Shown: piece by piece, positions 22,685-32,189 of the stretch
How positions within the stretch are numbered: the first letter of the stretch is position 1
How the letters are laid out: each line of letters begins with the position of its first letter
Source: an uncultured Pseudoxanthomonas sp.
GTDB taxonomy: Bacteria; Pseudomonadota; Gammaproteobacteria; Xanthomonadales; Xanthomonadaceae
Length of the DNA stretch: 64,000 bases
NCBI GenBank assembly: GCA_946479745.1
Contig: CAMLGZ010000002.1
Coordinates: 248,001-312,000, forward strand
Direction of reading: 5' to 3'
Made by a program: the position numbers and the translations under genes
The notes under the pieces: generated by a model
The model's database searches: none
What the model saw: only the letters and a program-made list of their open reading frames with translations
Told to the model about the DNA's origin: nothing

Positions 22685-25600
22685 TCAGGCGGCTCCGGCC
22701 AGGCGCGCGGCTTCTTCCAGGTCCACCGAGACCAGACGGCTGACGCCAGGTTCCCGCATGGTAACGCCACTGAGCTGGTGTGCGGCCTCCATGGTCGACT
22801 TGTTGTGGCTGACGAACAGGAACTGCACCTTCTCGCTCATTTCCTTGACCATCGCCGTGAAGCGGCCGACGTTGGCCTCGTCCAGCGGCGCGTCCACCTC
22901 GTCCAGCAAGCAGAACGGTGCGGGATTCAGCTGGAAGATCGCGAATACCAACGCCACCGCGGTCATCGCCTTCTCGCCGCCCGAAAGCAGCGAAATGTTG
23001 GAGACGCGCTTGCCGGGCGGACGGGCCATGATCGCCACGCCGGTGTCCAGCAGGTCCTCGCCGGTCAGTTCCAGGTAGGCGTGGCCGCCGCCGAACAGGC
23101 GCGGATAGAGTTCCTGCACGCCCGAATTGACGCGGTCGAAAGTGTCCTTGAAGCGGCCGCGGGTCTCGCGGTCGATCTTGCGGATGGCCTCTTCCAGGGT
23201 TTCCAGCGCCGAGGTCAGGTCGGCATTCTGCGCCTCCAGATATTCGGAACGCTGCGAGGCTTCGCCGTACTCGTGGATGGCCGCCAGATTGACCGGCTCC
23301 AGGCGGCGCATCTTGCCGTCGATGCTGTTGACCGCCTGCTCCCAGTCGGCCACGGCAGCGACTTCGGGCAGGCTGTTGATGACGTCTTCCAGTACGAAAC
23401 CCGCATTGATCACGGCCGACGACAGCTGTTCGGCCTTCAGGCTCAATGCCTGCTGATCCAGCTTGCGCTGCGAGATCACTTCGCGCTGGACCAGCGATTG
23501 CTCGTCGCGCTGGTGGCGCACCTGCTCGAAATTGCGCAGGTCGTTGTCGATGCCTTCCAGCGCCGCACGCGCCTCGCCCAGATGGCGATCGGCCAGCACG
23601 CGATGCTCCAGCGCCGCCTGGCGCTCGTTCTCCAGCGATTCGACCGGAGAGTCGCCGGCGCTCAACTGCGAGGACAGTTCGCCCAGGCGCGAATCGAGCT
23701 GGCCGCGCTGACCGCTCATGCGCTCCAGCGCCTGGCTCAAGGCCACGATCTGGGTGCGTTGGGATTCCAGGGTCAGCGCCAGCGCGTGGGCGGTATCGCG
23801 GGAATTGCGGGCCGCGTCGCGGGCTGCGTCGCGCGCCTCGGCCAGCTGGCGGCGCTCGGCGTCCAGCGCCTGGCGCGCGGTCTCCAGCTCGCCCATGCGG
23901 CTGATGGCGTCTTCCAGCTTCGAACGCGCCTCGCGGGCCTGTTCGCGGCTGTTGTCCAGGGTTTCGTGCAGCTGCAGCAGTTCGCCGTCGATACGGTCGA
24001 TGCGGTTGCGCGCCGATTCCACCTTGCCCTGCTGGCTCTGCAACTGGCCGGCCAGTTCGGAGACGCTGCGGTGAGCCATGTACAACGCGCGCTGCGCGTC
24101 TTCACGGTGCTGTTCGGCGGCCAGCAACTGGTCGCGGAAGCTGGTCAGCAGCTGGTCGAGTTCGGCTTCGCGTTTCTGCAGCGCTTCGATTTCCACGCGC
24201 AGCGACTGGATGTCGCGCTCGCGCAGCAATGCACCTTGTTTGGCCGCGCCGGAGCGCAGCACGCGCACCCAGCCGGCGCCCATGCGCTCGCCGCCGCGGG
24301 TGATGATGGAGTCGCCCTCGCCCAGCTGCGGCAAAAGGCGGCGCGCTTCGGCCAGATCCTCGGCCACGTGCAGGCGGGCCAGCAGGCGACGGATCGCCAG
24401 TGGGCCCTGCACTTTGGCTGCGAGTGAAGTCGAGGCAAAGGAAGAACCGTCGTCGTCGGAGGACACCAGCGCGATGCGGCCTTCGCCGAGTTCGCCCAGC
24501 GCTTCGACCAGCGTTTCCGGGGCATCGACGAGAACGCCTTCGATCAATTGGCCAAGCGCGCCTTCGACGGCGTTTTCCCAACCCGATTCGACGCTGAGCT
24601 TCTCGCCGACACGGGCGGCCGAATCCAGGCCTCGCGATTTCAGCCATGCCACCGCCGCGCCCTGCTCCTGCCCCAGTGCAGCGTGCTGCAGGGTTTCCAG
24701 GGAGGAAAGACGGCCACGCGCGGCCTGGGTATTTTTGCGGACTTCCGCCAGCTCCGATTGCGCACCGCGTTGCTGTTCCTGCAAGGCGCCGACGGATTGT
24801 TTGCGGGTTTCCAGATCGGTATTGAGCCCGTCCAGCGACGCCTTCTGGGTTTCGTGCTGCAGCTGGGCCTGTTCGAAAGCCGCAGCCAGCGCATCCAGAT
24901 CCAGACCGCTGCGTTCGCTGGTCAGGATCTCGCGGCGACGGTCCGCTTCCAGCGACTGTTTGTCCAGGTAATCGACGCGGGTGCGCTCGACTTCGCCGGC
25001 ACGTGCGGCTTCGGACGAATCGCGGCTATGGCTTTCCCAGCGCGACTGCCAGTCCTGAAGTCGGGTCTCCGCTTCGCGAAGGGCTTCCTGCTTGTACTGA
25101 TCGTTTTCCTGCAACTCCGCCAGCTGCGGTTCGGCCTCGGCCACCGATTCGCGCAGGACCGCCAGCTTGGTCTCGTCGCCGCTGATGTGCTGGCCCAGCT
25201 CGGAAAGCGCGTTCTGCGCTTCATCGCGGGCCTTCTGCAGGCGTTCGCCGAGTTCGCGCTGGTGCTGGATCTGTTGCTCGATGCGGGCCAGCGCGCTGCC
25301 CACCTGATAGACCTCGCCCTGGGCCTTGTTCAAGGCGTCGCTGGCGGATTCGCGGCCGGCGCGGCCGGTTTCCAGCTGGCGTTCGGCTTCGCGTTGCTCG
25401 GCGATCAGCTGTTGCAGCTTGGTCTCTTCCTGGGAAAGGCCTTCGCGCAGCTTCTGCAGTTCGCCGTCCAGACCGCGGTATTCCAGCGCCTTCCACTCCG
25501 CGTCCTTGATCTTCCGTTCTTCCTGCAACGCCTGATATTGCTCGGCCTGCTTGGCCTGGCGCTTCAGGTGCTCCAGCTGCTTGGTGATTTCTTCGCGCAG

Positions 25601-26188
25601 ATCGCCGAGGCGATCGAGGTTTTCGCGGGTGTGGCGGATGCGGGTTTCGGTTTCCTTGCGACGCTCCTTGTACTTGGAGATGCCGGCCGCTTCTTCCAGA
25701 TAGACACGCAGGTCTTCCGGACGCGCCTCGATGATCTGACTGATCATGCCCTGCTCGATGATCGAGTAGCTGCGCGGGCCCAGGCCGGTGCCAAGGAACA
25801 GGTCGGTGATGTCGCGGCGCCTGCATTTGGTGCCGTTCAAGTAATAGTTGCTGGTGCCGTCGCGGCTGACCAGGCGCTTGACCGAGATTTCGTTGAAGGC
25901 GGCGAATTCGCCGGCGATGGTGTGGTCGCTGTTGTCGAAGATCAGCTCGACCGTAGCCTGCGAGACGGGCTTGCGCGCGGCCGAACCGGAGAAGATCACG
26001 TCGGTCAGCGAGTCACCGCGGAGGCGGCTGGCCGAACTCTCGCCCATCACCCAACGCACGGCGTCGATGATGTTGGATTTGCCGCAACCGTTCGGACCGA
26101 CCACGCCGGTCATGTTGGTGGGCAGATGCAAGGTGGTCGGATCGACGAAGGATTTGAAACCGGACAGCTTGATGGTGGAAAGGCGCAT
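22685..26188 (-). CDS. smc: Chromosome segregation ATPase SMC
   Basis: A 1167-residue condensin ATPase. The N-terminal Walker A is GPNGCGKSN (residues about 32-40). Two long coiled coils surround a hinge near residues 510-650, and the C-terminal half carries the LLSGGEKAMTA signature and the Walker B/D-loop segment FCLLDEVDAPLD. It acts with ScpA and ScpB, which are encoded together at 53.9-55.6 kb of this window, to load on and organise newly replicated chromosomes. Bacteria with this set generally lack MukBEF. The gene is first in the smc-zipA-ligA row. Confidence 0.97.
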   Translation of the reverse strand: MRLSTIKLSGFKSFVDPTTLHLPTNMTGVVGPNGCGKSNIIDAVRWVMGESSASRLRGDSLTDVIFSGSAARKPVSQATVELIFDNSDHTIAGEFAAFNEISVKRLVSRDGTSNYYLNGTKCRRRDITDLFLGTGLGPRSYSIIEQGMISQIIEARPEDLRVYLEEAAGISKYKERRKETETRIRHTRENLDRLGDLREEITKQLEHLKRQAKQAEQYQALQEERKIKDAEWKALEYRGLDGELQKLREGLSQEETKLQQLIAEQREAERQLETGRAGRESASDALNKAQGEVYQVGSALARIEQQIQHQRELGERLQKARDEAQNALSELGQHISGDETKLAVLRESVAEAEPQLAELQENDQYKQEALREAETRLQDWQSRWESHSRDSSEAARAGEVERTRVDYLDKQSLEADRRREILTSERSGLDLDALAAAFEQAQLQHETQKASLDGLNTDLETRKQSVGALQEQQRGAQSELAEVRKNTQAARGRLSSLETLQHAALGQEQGAAVAWLKSRGLDSAARVGEKLSVESGWENAVEGALGQLIEGVLVDAPETLVEALGELGEGRIALVSSDDDGSSFASTSLAAKVQGPLAIRRLLARLHVAEDLAEARRLLPQLGEGDSIITRGGERMGAGWVRVLRSGAAKQGALLRERDIQSLRVEIEALQKREAELDQLLTSFRDQLLAAEQHREDAQRALYMAHRSVSELAGQLQSQQGKVESARNRIDRIDGELLQLHETLDNSREQAREARSKLEDAISRMGELETARQALDAERRQLAEARDAARDAARNSRDTAHALALTLESQRTQIVALSQALERMSGQRGQLDSRLGELSSQLSAGDSPVESLENERQAALEHRVLADRHLGEARAALEGIDNDLRNFEQVRHQRDEQSLVQREVISQRKLDQQALSLKAEQLSSAVINAGFVLEDVINSLPEVAAVADWEQAVNSIDGKMRRLEPVNLAAIHEYGEASQRSEYLEAQNADLTSALETLEEAIRKIDRETRGRFKDTFDRVNSGVQELYPRLFGGGHAYLELTGEDLLDTGVAIMARPPGKRVSNISLLSGGEKAMTAVALVFAIFQLNPAPFCLLDEVDAPLDEANVGRFTAMVKEMSEKVQFLFVSHNKSTMEAAHQLSGVTMREPGVSRLVSVDLEEAARLAGAA

Positions 26189-26397
26189 GCGGCGGTTGCT
26201 TCCGGGCCTCGCGGCCGGACCGGCCGGCGCGCTGCCACATTTAGTAATCGGGATTATGTTTCAACGCCAAATCATTGATTCAATTGGCGAAGGCGCTCCA
26301 CAAACGGAGCGCCAACCAAGGAGTATAACGGGCCACAGGGGTGGAACGACTGCCTGTCGCGAGCCTTTGACTCTGTAGAGCCGGGCTTGCCGGCCCG

Positions 26398-29316
26398 TTA
26401 CTCCAACCCCAGTTCCAGCCGCACCTGGCCCTCGTGCGCCGCAGGTGCTTTGTTGGCGGTGATGAAGACTCGCACCGGATCCAGTTCGCCGCCCGCCAGC
26501 AAGGCGTCCTGGATGGCGCTGGCGCGGCTGCGGCCCAGCTCCTGCAATTCGGCGGGCGTTGCCTGATAGCGGGCCAGCAGCTCGGTCTTGAGCCAGGCGG
26601 CCTGCGCCTGTTGACGCAATGAGCGCTTTTCCTTGCGGCTGGCTTCTTCTTCAGTTGCCGGGGGTTCCGGATCGGGCAATTCCGGCTTGCTGCCGACTAC
26701 TTGCTTGTAGAGCTTGCCGAGCAATTCCACTTGCTGCTCGGGCTCCATCGCCGCCAGGGATACTCCGGCCTCCCCCGCTTTCTCCTGACCCGCCAGCGCC
26801 TGCAGCAGACGCGACTCGGCCAGCGCACCGGGGTCCAGTTCGGCAACCACGCCTGAGGGAATGTCCAGCTTCAGCGCCGGCCTGTCCACCAGGCCCTTGG
26901 CCAAGGCGGCGAGCTGGGTCCTGGCGTTTTCCGACAGTTCGGCCGAGCCGGGCGCGAAGCTTACGTACTGTGCGTCCTCCGCTCCGGCGAACAGCGAACC
27001 GAGGAAGGAGAACGGCGCGGTCACCACTTTGGTCAGGATGTTCTTGACGATCTGCCAGATCACCGGACCGACGCGGAACTTGGGATCGTCCAGAGTTCCG
27101 TTCACCGGCAAATCGAGGTCGATGACGCCGTGGCGATCTTTGAGCAGCGAAGTCGCCAGCCGTACCGGCAGCGAAACCTTGTCCTTGCTGTCGGTGGCCT
27201 GGCCCCATTCCAGCTGGTCCAGGATCACATGGTGCGCGGCCTGCAGTTTGCGGTCGTCGATCTGGTAGTGCAGTTCGGTGGTCAGCTTGCCTTTGGCGAT
27301 GGCATAGCCGGCGAACCGTCCCGAATACGGATTGAAGATGGGCAGGTCGATATTGCGGAAGGTCATCTTGATGTCGGTGTGCTTGTCGTAGGCGAACAGG
27401 TTGGTGCCGCCCTGTATGGTCACCGGCGAATACTTGTTGATGATCTGGCCCTTGAGGTCGATATCGGCCACCGAGTCGGTGGCCGTGGACAGGCCGGCGA
27501 TGCTGCCGGTGAGCGCATCGATGCGGGCCTGGAAGTTGGGTTCGATGGAATAGTCGGCGAAGCCCATCACTCCGTTGTCCAGCGACAGGCGGCCTATTCT
27601 GATCGGCATCTCCGCTGTGTCTTTTTCGCTGGACACCGCAGACGCCGTGCCCGACGGCGCGGAAAGGATGCTGACCAGGTTGATGGTCCGATCCGGCGCC
27701 ACGATCACCCGGGCGAACGGCTTGCGCGCCTTGATCTGCTTGATGGAAACCGAATCCGGCGCCTGCGCGAAGGCGATGCCCTGCGCATCCAACCGATCCC
27801 AGGAAATGAATTCGCGGGCGCCGGCGGTTTCCAGCAAATCGAAGTCGGACACCGAAGCGTCTCCGTCGAAACTCAAGGACGGGCCCGATGCTTGTTCCGG
27901 TTGCATGCGCAGCTGGCCTTTCGCGCCCACTACACCGGACTTCAAAGTCAAGGTGGGATACTGCGGCAGATAGGCCATCACCTCGCGCAGCGGCAGGCCT
28001 GACAATTCCACTTGCAGGTCCGCCGCCGCCGTTTCCGGTACCACGCTACCGCTCAGCGATAACGGCGCCTTGCCGTTCAGCGTGGTTTGCAGAGTGACGG
28101 GTAGCGGTTTGGCCATGTCCAGGCTGACGCCATCGACGCCCACGGTCAGCGGCGAGAGCTTGAACTTCGCCGCGGGCTGCACCATGCGGTCTTCGAAATC
28201 CAGGCTTGCTTGCTGCACTGCCACGCGGCCCAGCGCGACTTTCCAATCCTTGGCCGGCGCGGTGGTGGTTGCCGGAGCAACAGCCGCGTTTGGCGACGAT
28301 GGAGATGCCGCCAACAAGCGATCCAGGTTCAAGGTGCCATCGCGTTCGAGCCATAAGCTCGCCTGCATGCCATCCACCCGCAGGGCGTCGATATCGACGG
28401 TACGCCGCGCCAACGACAGCCGTGTGTTGTCCAGCGCTACTTTCGGCAACATCACCCAGTCTTGGGCAACGCCGTGCGCACGCAGAGCAAGCCCGGTAGC
28501 TATGGCCTTGGACAAGGTCGCGTCCAATTGCGTGCCCGCTTGTTTGCCTGCAGAGAACGTATAACGGCCGTCCACATCGAAGCTGCCGGCGCTGAGTTCC
28601 ATCGGCAGTTCGTCACTCAGGAATTCGTACACGCTGCGCGCCTGCAACGCGGCCACACGGAACTGGCCGGTGGAAGCCAGCGGCCGCAAGTTCAACTTGC
28701 CCTGCCAATCGAAACGTTCACCCTGCTCGCTAGCCGCCGCCAAGGTGAAACCACCGCTCTCGGCCGTGGTGCGGAAATCGCGCAGGCTGAAAGCGATGGG
28801 CGCCAGGGTTTTCGCCGGCTTCAGGCGGCGGCTCTGGTCGGCGAAATCGACGCGGCCGCGATTGACCTGGAATTGTTCGATCAGCACTTCCGGTGTCGGC
28901 GTTTCTTCCTTTTCCTTCGGTATCAACTCAGCCAGATTCAGCGAACCGTCCGCACGGATGATGGCGCGCGCATACGGCTCGTCCAGTGCGACCTGGCGGA
29001 ATACGTAGCCGCTTTTCCATAGCGAGGAAACCTGGAAATCGGCGAACAGGCGCTTCAGCGCCACCAGCGGTTTGCCGCGCGCGACACCGCGATCGCGGAT
29101 GGCGATGTCGCGGATCTCCAGCTGGAAAGTGAAAGGACTGAACCTGATCTCGCCCAGGGCCAGATCCTTGCCCAGTTCCGTCGCCACGTATTCGACGGCC
29201 TGGGAGCGCAGGTACTTGGGCAACGCCCAGAATCCCAGCAACGCATACAGACCCAGCAGCAGCGCCAGCGTGAAAGGGACGAAGAAAAGCAGCCTGGACT
29301 TCTTCCAGAACGACAT
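26398..29316 (-). CDS. DUF748/AsmA-like inner-membrane protein
   Basis: A 972-residue protein with one N-terminal membrane segment (LLFFVPFTLALLLGLYALLGF) and a long periplasmic part. The repeated pattern of beta-rich segments (ELGKDLALGEIRFSPFTFQL, IRDIAIRD, LNLAELIPK) is that of DUF748 proteins in the AsmA/TamB-like superfamily. Relatives are bridge-like proteins thought to move phospholipids between the two membranes. The last part (about 830-970) has an OmpA-like flavour (YVSFAPGSAELSENARTQLA ... RASAIQDALL). The longest frame starts 26 codons earlier; ATG 29316 begins directly before the membrane segment. A precise function is not known. Confidence 0.82.
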   Translation of the reverse strand: MSFWKKSRLLFFVPFTLALLLGLYALLGFWALPKYLRSQAVEYVATELGKDLALGEIRFSPFTFQLEIRDIAIRDRGVARGKPLVALKRLFADFQVSSLWKSGYVFRQVALDEPYARAIIRADGSLNLAELIPKEKEETPTPEVLIEQFQVNRGRVDFADQSRRLKPAKTLAPIAFSLRDFRTTAESGGFTLAAASEQGERFDWQGKLNLRPLASTGQFRVAALQARSVYEFLSDELPMELSAGSFDVDGRYTFSAGKQAGTQLDATLSKAIATGLALRAHGVAQDWVMLPKVALDNTRLSLARRTVDIDALRVDGMQASLWLERDGTLNLDRLLAASPSSPNAAVAPATTTAPAKDWKVALGRVAVQQASLDFEDRMVQPAAKFKLSPLTVGVDGVSLDMAKPLPVTLQTTLNGKAPLSLSGSVVPETAAADLQVELSGLPLREVMAYLPQYPTLTLKSGVVGAKGQLRMQPEQASGPSLSFDGDASVSDFDLLETAGAREFISWDRLDAQGIAFAQAPDSVSIKQIKARKPFARVIVAPDRTINLVSILSAPSGTASAVSSEKDTAEMPIRIGRLSLDNGVMGFADYSIEPNFQARIDALTGSIAGLSTATDSVADIDLKGQIINKYSPVTIQGGTNLFAYDKHTDIKMTFRNIDLPIFNPYSGRFAGYAIAKGKLTTELHYQIDDRKLQAAHHVILDQLEWGQATDSKDKVSLPVRLATSLLKDRHGVIDLDLPVNGTLDDPKFRVGPVIWQIVKNILTKVVTAPFSFLGSLFAGAEDAQYVSFAPGSAELSENARTQLAALAKGLVDRPALKLDIPSGVVAELDPGALAESRLLQALAGQEKAGEAGVSLAAMEPEQQVELLGKLYKQVVGSKPELPDPEPPATEEEASRKEKRSLRQQAQAAWLKTELLARYQATPAELQELGRSRASAIQDALLAGGELDPVRVFITANKAPAAHEGQVRLELGLE

Positions 29317-29461
29317 AACGTCACCGCACGCCCGCTTGGAGACGATCATCATGCAGCAGTTTTCGTTACAGCGGCTATGCCGGCCAAGCGGCATGGGTCG
29401 CAGATCGCGTTTCTGGGGCAGCCTTCACGAGATCGATGAGAGGCAGCGATCTGCCCGACCT

Positions 29462-30559
29462 CTAGGGCGACAATGCCTGCCCGGTTTCGCTATCGAAGAA
29501 ATGCATGCGTTCGGCCGCATAGCCCAAGTGAACCTGTTCGCCCACCGCGGGCAGATGATAGGGAGGCAGGCGGACCACCAGATCGCAGCCGCCGCAACCC
29601 AGATTGAGGAAGGCTTCGTTGCCCACCGGCTCCACCACTTCCACCTTGGCCGGCAGGCTATCGGAGGTTGCCGGTCCCAGGTGCATGTCTTCCGGCCGCA
29701 AGCCGATGGTCAATTGCCCGCCTACATAGGCCTGCAGCGCAGATTGCATGGCGGGTTGCCGCAACGGCAGTTCGACGCCCTCACCGACGACCAGGCGTAG
29801 GCCGTCCTCGCGTTGCTGCAGCTCGCCCCACAGCAGGTTCATTTTCGGGCTGCCGATGAAGGTGGCCACGAAGAGATTGGCCGGTTTCAGATACAGCGCC
29901 ATCGGCGTATCGATCTGCTGCACCTCGCCGTCCTTCATCACCACGATGCGTTGTCCCAGGGTCATGGCTTCGACCTGGTCGTGGGTGACGTAGATCATCG
30001 TGGTGCCCAACTGCCGGTGCAGGCGGGCGATCTCGGTGCGTACCGAGTGGCGCAGCTTGGCGTCCAGGTTGGAGAGCGGCTCGTCCAGCAGGAAGACCGA
30101 AGGTTCGCGCACCAGTGCTCTGCCCAGCGCCACGCGCTGACGCTGGCCGCCCGACATCTGACCCGGCAGCTTGTCCATCATGGGCGTGAGCCCCAGGGTC
30201 TCGGCCGCCGCGCGCACCCGTTTCTCGATGGTGGCCTTGTCGTGCTTGCGCAGCTTCAGGCCGAAGGCGAGGTTCTCGGCCACGGTCATGTGCGGGTAAA
30301 GCGCATAGCTCTGAAACACCATGGCGATGTCGCGGTCCTTGGGCGCCACTTCATTCACCACGCGACCACCGATGGAAAGTGTGCCGCCGGTGATCTCCTC
30401 CAGCCCTGCGATCATCCTCAGCAAGGTGGATTTGCCGCAGCCCGAGGGTCCCACCAACACCATCAGCTCGCCATCGGTAACTTCGAAGCTGGCCCCATGC
30501 ACGGCGACTTGGCCTTTTTCGTATACCTTGCGGACGTTATCTAGTTGAACGCTGGCCAT
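29462..30559 (-). CDS. Sugar ABC transporter ATP-binding protein (MalK/UgpC/MsmK type)
   Basis: A 365-residue ATPase. Walker A (GPSGCGKST), Q-loop (MVFQSYALYPHM), signature (MSGGQRQRVALGRAL), Walker B (VFLLDEPLSNLD) and switch His (YVTHDQ) are all intact, followed by the C-terminal TOBE regulatory domain typical of CUT1 sugar importers. It is the only such ATPase in the window and lies about 9 kb from two CUT1 permeases and their binding protein that lack their own ATPase. It shares a divergent promoter and a LacI-type operator with the GH1 gene. The second of two tandem ATGs (30559) has better spacing to GGAGAG. In other species one such ATPase may serve several importers. Confidence 0.93.
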   Translation of the reverse strand: MASVQLDNVRKVYEKGQVAVHGASFEVTDGELMVLVGPSGCGKSTLLRMIAGLEEITGGTLSIGGRVVNEVAPKDRDIAMVFQSYALYPHMTVAENLAFGLKLRKHDKATIEKRVRAAAETLGLTPMMDKLPGQMSGGQRQRVALGRALVREPSVFLLDEPLSNLDAKLRHSVRTEIARLHRQLGTTMIYVTHDQVEAMTLGQRIVVMKDGEVQQIDTPMALYLKPANLFVATFIGSPKMNLLWGELQQREDGLRLVVGEGVELPLRQPAMQSALQAYVGGQLTIGLRPEDMHLGPATSDSLPAKVEVVEPVGNEAFLNLGCGGCDLVVRLPPYHLPAVGEQVHLGYAAERMHFFDSETGQALSP

Positions 30560-30710
30560 CATCTCTCCGGCGATGAAGTACGGTCGGTCGCCGGCCCTCC
30601 CGGTGACTGCTGTCATGCTGCCGATTGCAGGTTGCGGCAATCGGGATGCAGTTGGCTCTATTTCTGCCTTCGAGCGGTTCCGCTGATCGAAGGCTTGCGG
30701 TATTCTGCCA

Positions 30711-30724
30711 TGTAACCGTTTTCA
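30711..30724. promoter_or_regulatory. LacI-type operator, divergent promoter of ATPase and GH1 genes
   Basis: TGTAACCGTTTTCA is a near-palindrome with a central CG, matching four other sites in the locus. It lies 55 bp before the GH1 start and about 150 bp before the ATPase start. Confidence 0.7.
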
Positions 30725-30778
30725 CAACGCAATACTGCGAATCCTGCAGATACATCCACCGACACCGCCGGAGGGGCC

Positions 30779-32140
30779 ATGTCGAATATTTACCAGTTCC
30801 CGGACGATTTCGTCTGGGGAAGCGCCACCGCTGCCTACCAGATCGAAGGCTCCCCGCTCGCCGATGGCGCCGGCCCCAGCATCTGGCAGCGTTTCGCCCA
30901 CACCCCCGGCCGCATGCTCAACAACGACACCGGCGATGTGGCCTGCGATCACTACAACCGCTGGCGCGAAGACATCGCGATCATGAAAGAACTGGGCATG
31001 CAGGCCTACCGCTTCAGCATGTCCTGGAGCCGGGTGCTGCCCGAGGGCCGTGGCCGGGTGAACCAGAAGGGCGTGGACTTCTACGAGCGTCTGGTCGACA
31101 CCCTGCTGGAAAACGACATCCAGCCCGTCGCCACCCTCTTCCACTGGGACCTGCCCGCCGCGCTGGACGACCAGGGCGGCTGGTTGAACCGCGATATCGC
31201 CGGCTGGTTCGCCGATTACGGCCGCCTGATGTTCGAGCGCCTGGACGGCCGCATCAAGCGCTGGGCCACGCTCAACGAACCGTGGGTGGTCACCGATGGC
31301 GGCTACCTGCACGGCGCGCTGGCGCCGGGCCACCGCAACCGTTTCGAAGCGCCCATCGCCTCGCACAACCTGATGCGCGCGCACGGCGCGGCGGTCAAGG
31401 CGTACCGCGAAGTCGGCAAGCACGAGATCGGCCTGGTGGTGAACATCGAGCCGAAGTACTCGGCCAGCGACAGCGCCGAAGACCTGGCCGCGACCCGTCG
31501 CGCCGAGGCCTACATGAACCGCCAGTACCTGGACCCGGCGTTTTTCGGCACCTACCCGGAAGAGCTGCGCGAAATCTTCGGCGAAGCGTGGCCGGAGTGG
31601 TCGCAGGACGACATGGACCTGATCAAGCAGCCGCTGGATTTCATCGGGGTCAACTACTACACCCGCAACGTGGCCAAGCACGACGAACTGAATTGGCCGC
31701 TGAAGGTCGCACCGGTCCGGCAGAACCAGCATACGTATACAGAAACCGGTTGGGAGGTATTCCCGCAAGGACTAACCGACACGCTGGTGTGGGTGAAGGA
31801 ACGCTACGGCAATCCCAAAGTGTTCATCACCGAGAACGGCGCAGCCTTCTTCGACCCGCCCAAATCGGAGAACGGACGTGTCCGCGATCCCTTGCGGCTC
31901 AGCTACTTGCGTCAGCATTTGCGTGCGGTGCACGCGGCCATCGAAGCCGGTTGCGACATCGGCGGCTACTTCGTGTGGTCGCTGCTGGACAACCTGGAAT
32001 GGTCGCTGGGCTATTCCAAACGGTTCGGTATTGTCCACGTGGACTTCGAGACCCAGACCCGCACGCCGAAGGACAGTGCACGCTATTATGCGAAAGTTGT
32101 CGCCACTCACGGCACAGCGCTGACCAACGAGGACGACTGA
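30779..32140 (+). CDS. GH1 beta-glucosidase, cytoplasmic
   Basis: A 453-residue retaining glycosidase. The acid/base is E167 in TLNEP and the nucleophile is E352 in ITENG; the N-terminal FVWGSATAAYQIEG is the family hallmark. There is no signal peptide, so it should act on imported oligosaccharides in the cytoplasm and release glucose. The RBS GGAGG is well placed. It is followed 49 bp later by glucokinase, which would phosphorylate the glucose, and then by edd and eda. The linkage it prefers (beta-1,4, 1,3 or 1,2) cannot be read from sequence. Confidence 0.94.
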   Translation: MSNIYQFPDDFVWGSATAAYQIEGSPLADGAGPSIWQRFAHTPGRMLNNDTGDVACDHYNRWREDIAIMKELGMQAYRFSMSWSRVLPEGRGRVNQKGVDFYERLVDTLLENDIQPVATLFHWDLPAALDDQGGWLNRDIAGWFADYGRLMFERLDGRIKRWATLNEPWVVTDGGYLHGALAPGHRNRFEAPIASHNLMRAHGAAVKAYREVGKHEIGLVVNIEPKYSASDSAEDLAATRRAEAYMNRQYLDPAFFGTYPEELREIFGEAWPEWSQDDMDLIKQPLDFIGVNYYTRNVAKHDELNWPLKVAPVRQNQHTYTETGWEVFPQGLTDTLVWVKERYGNPKVFITENGAAFFDPPKSENGRVRDPLRLSYLRQHLRAVHAAIEAGCDIGGYFVWSLLDNLEWSLGYSKRFGIVHVDFETQTRTPKDSARYYAKVVATHGTALTNEDD

Positions 32141-32189
32141 GTCGGATGCAGCGGAATACTCTTTGTAACCTTCGCTTGAAGTCCTCCGC

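Noticed and set aside
32164..32177. TGTAACC half-site before glk as an extra operator
   Set aside because: Only the left half matches; the right half is CTTGA rather than TTYCA, and it lies only a few bases from the glk start. It is not counted as an operator.
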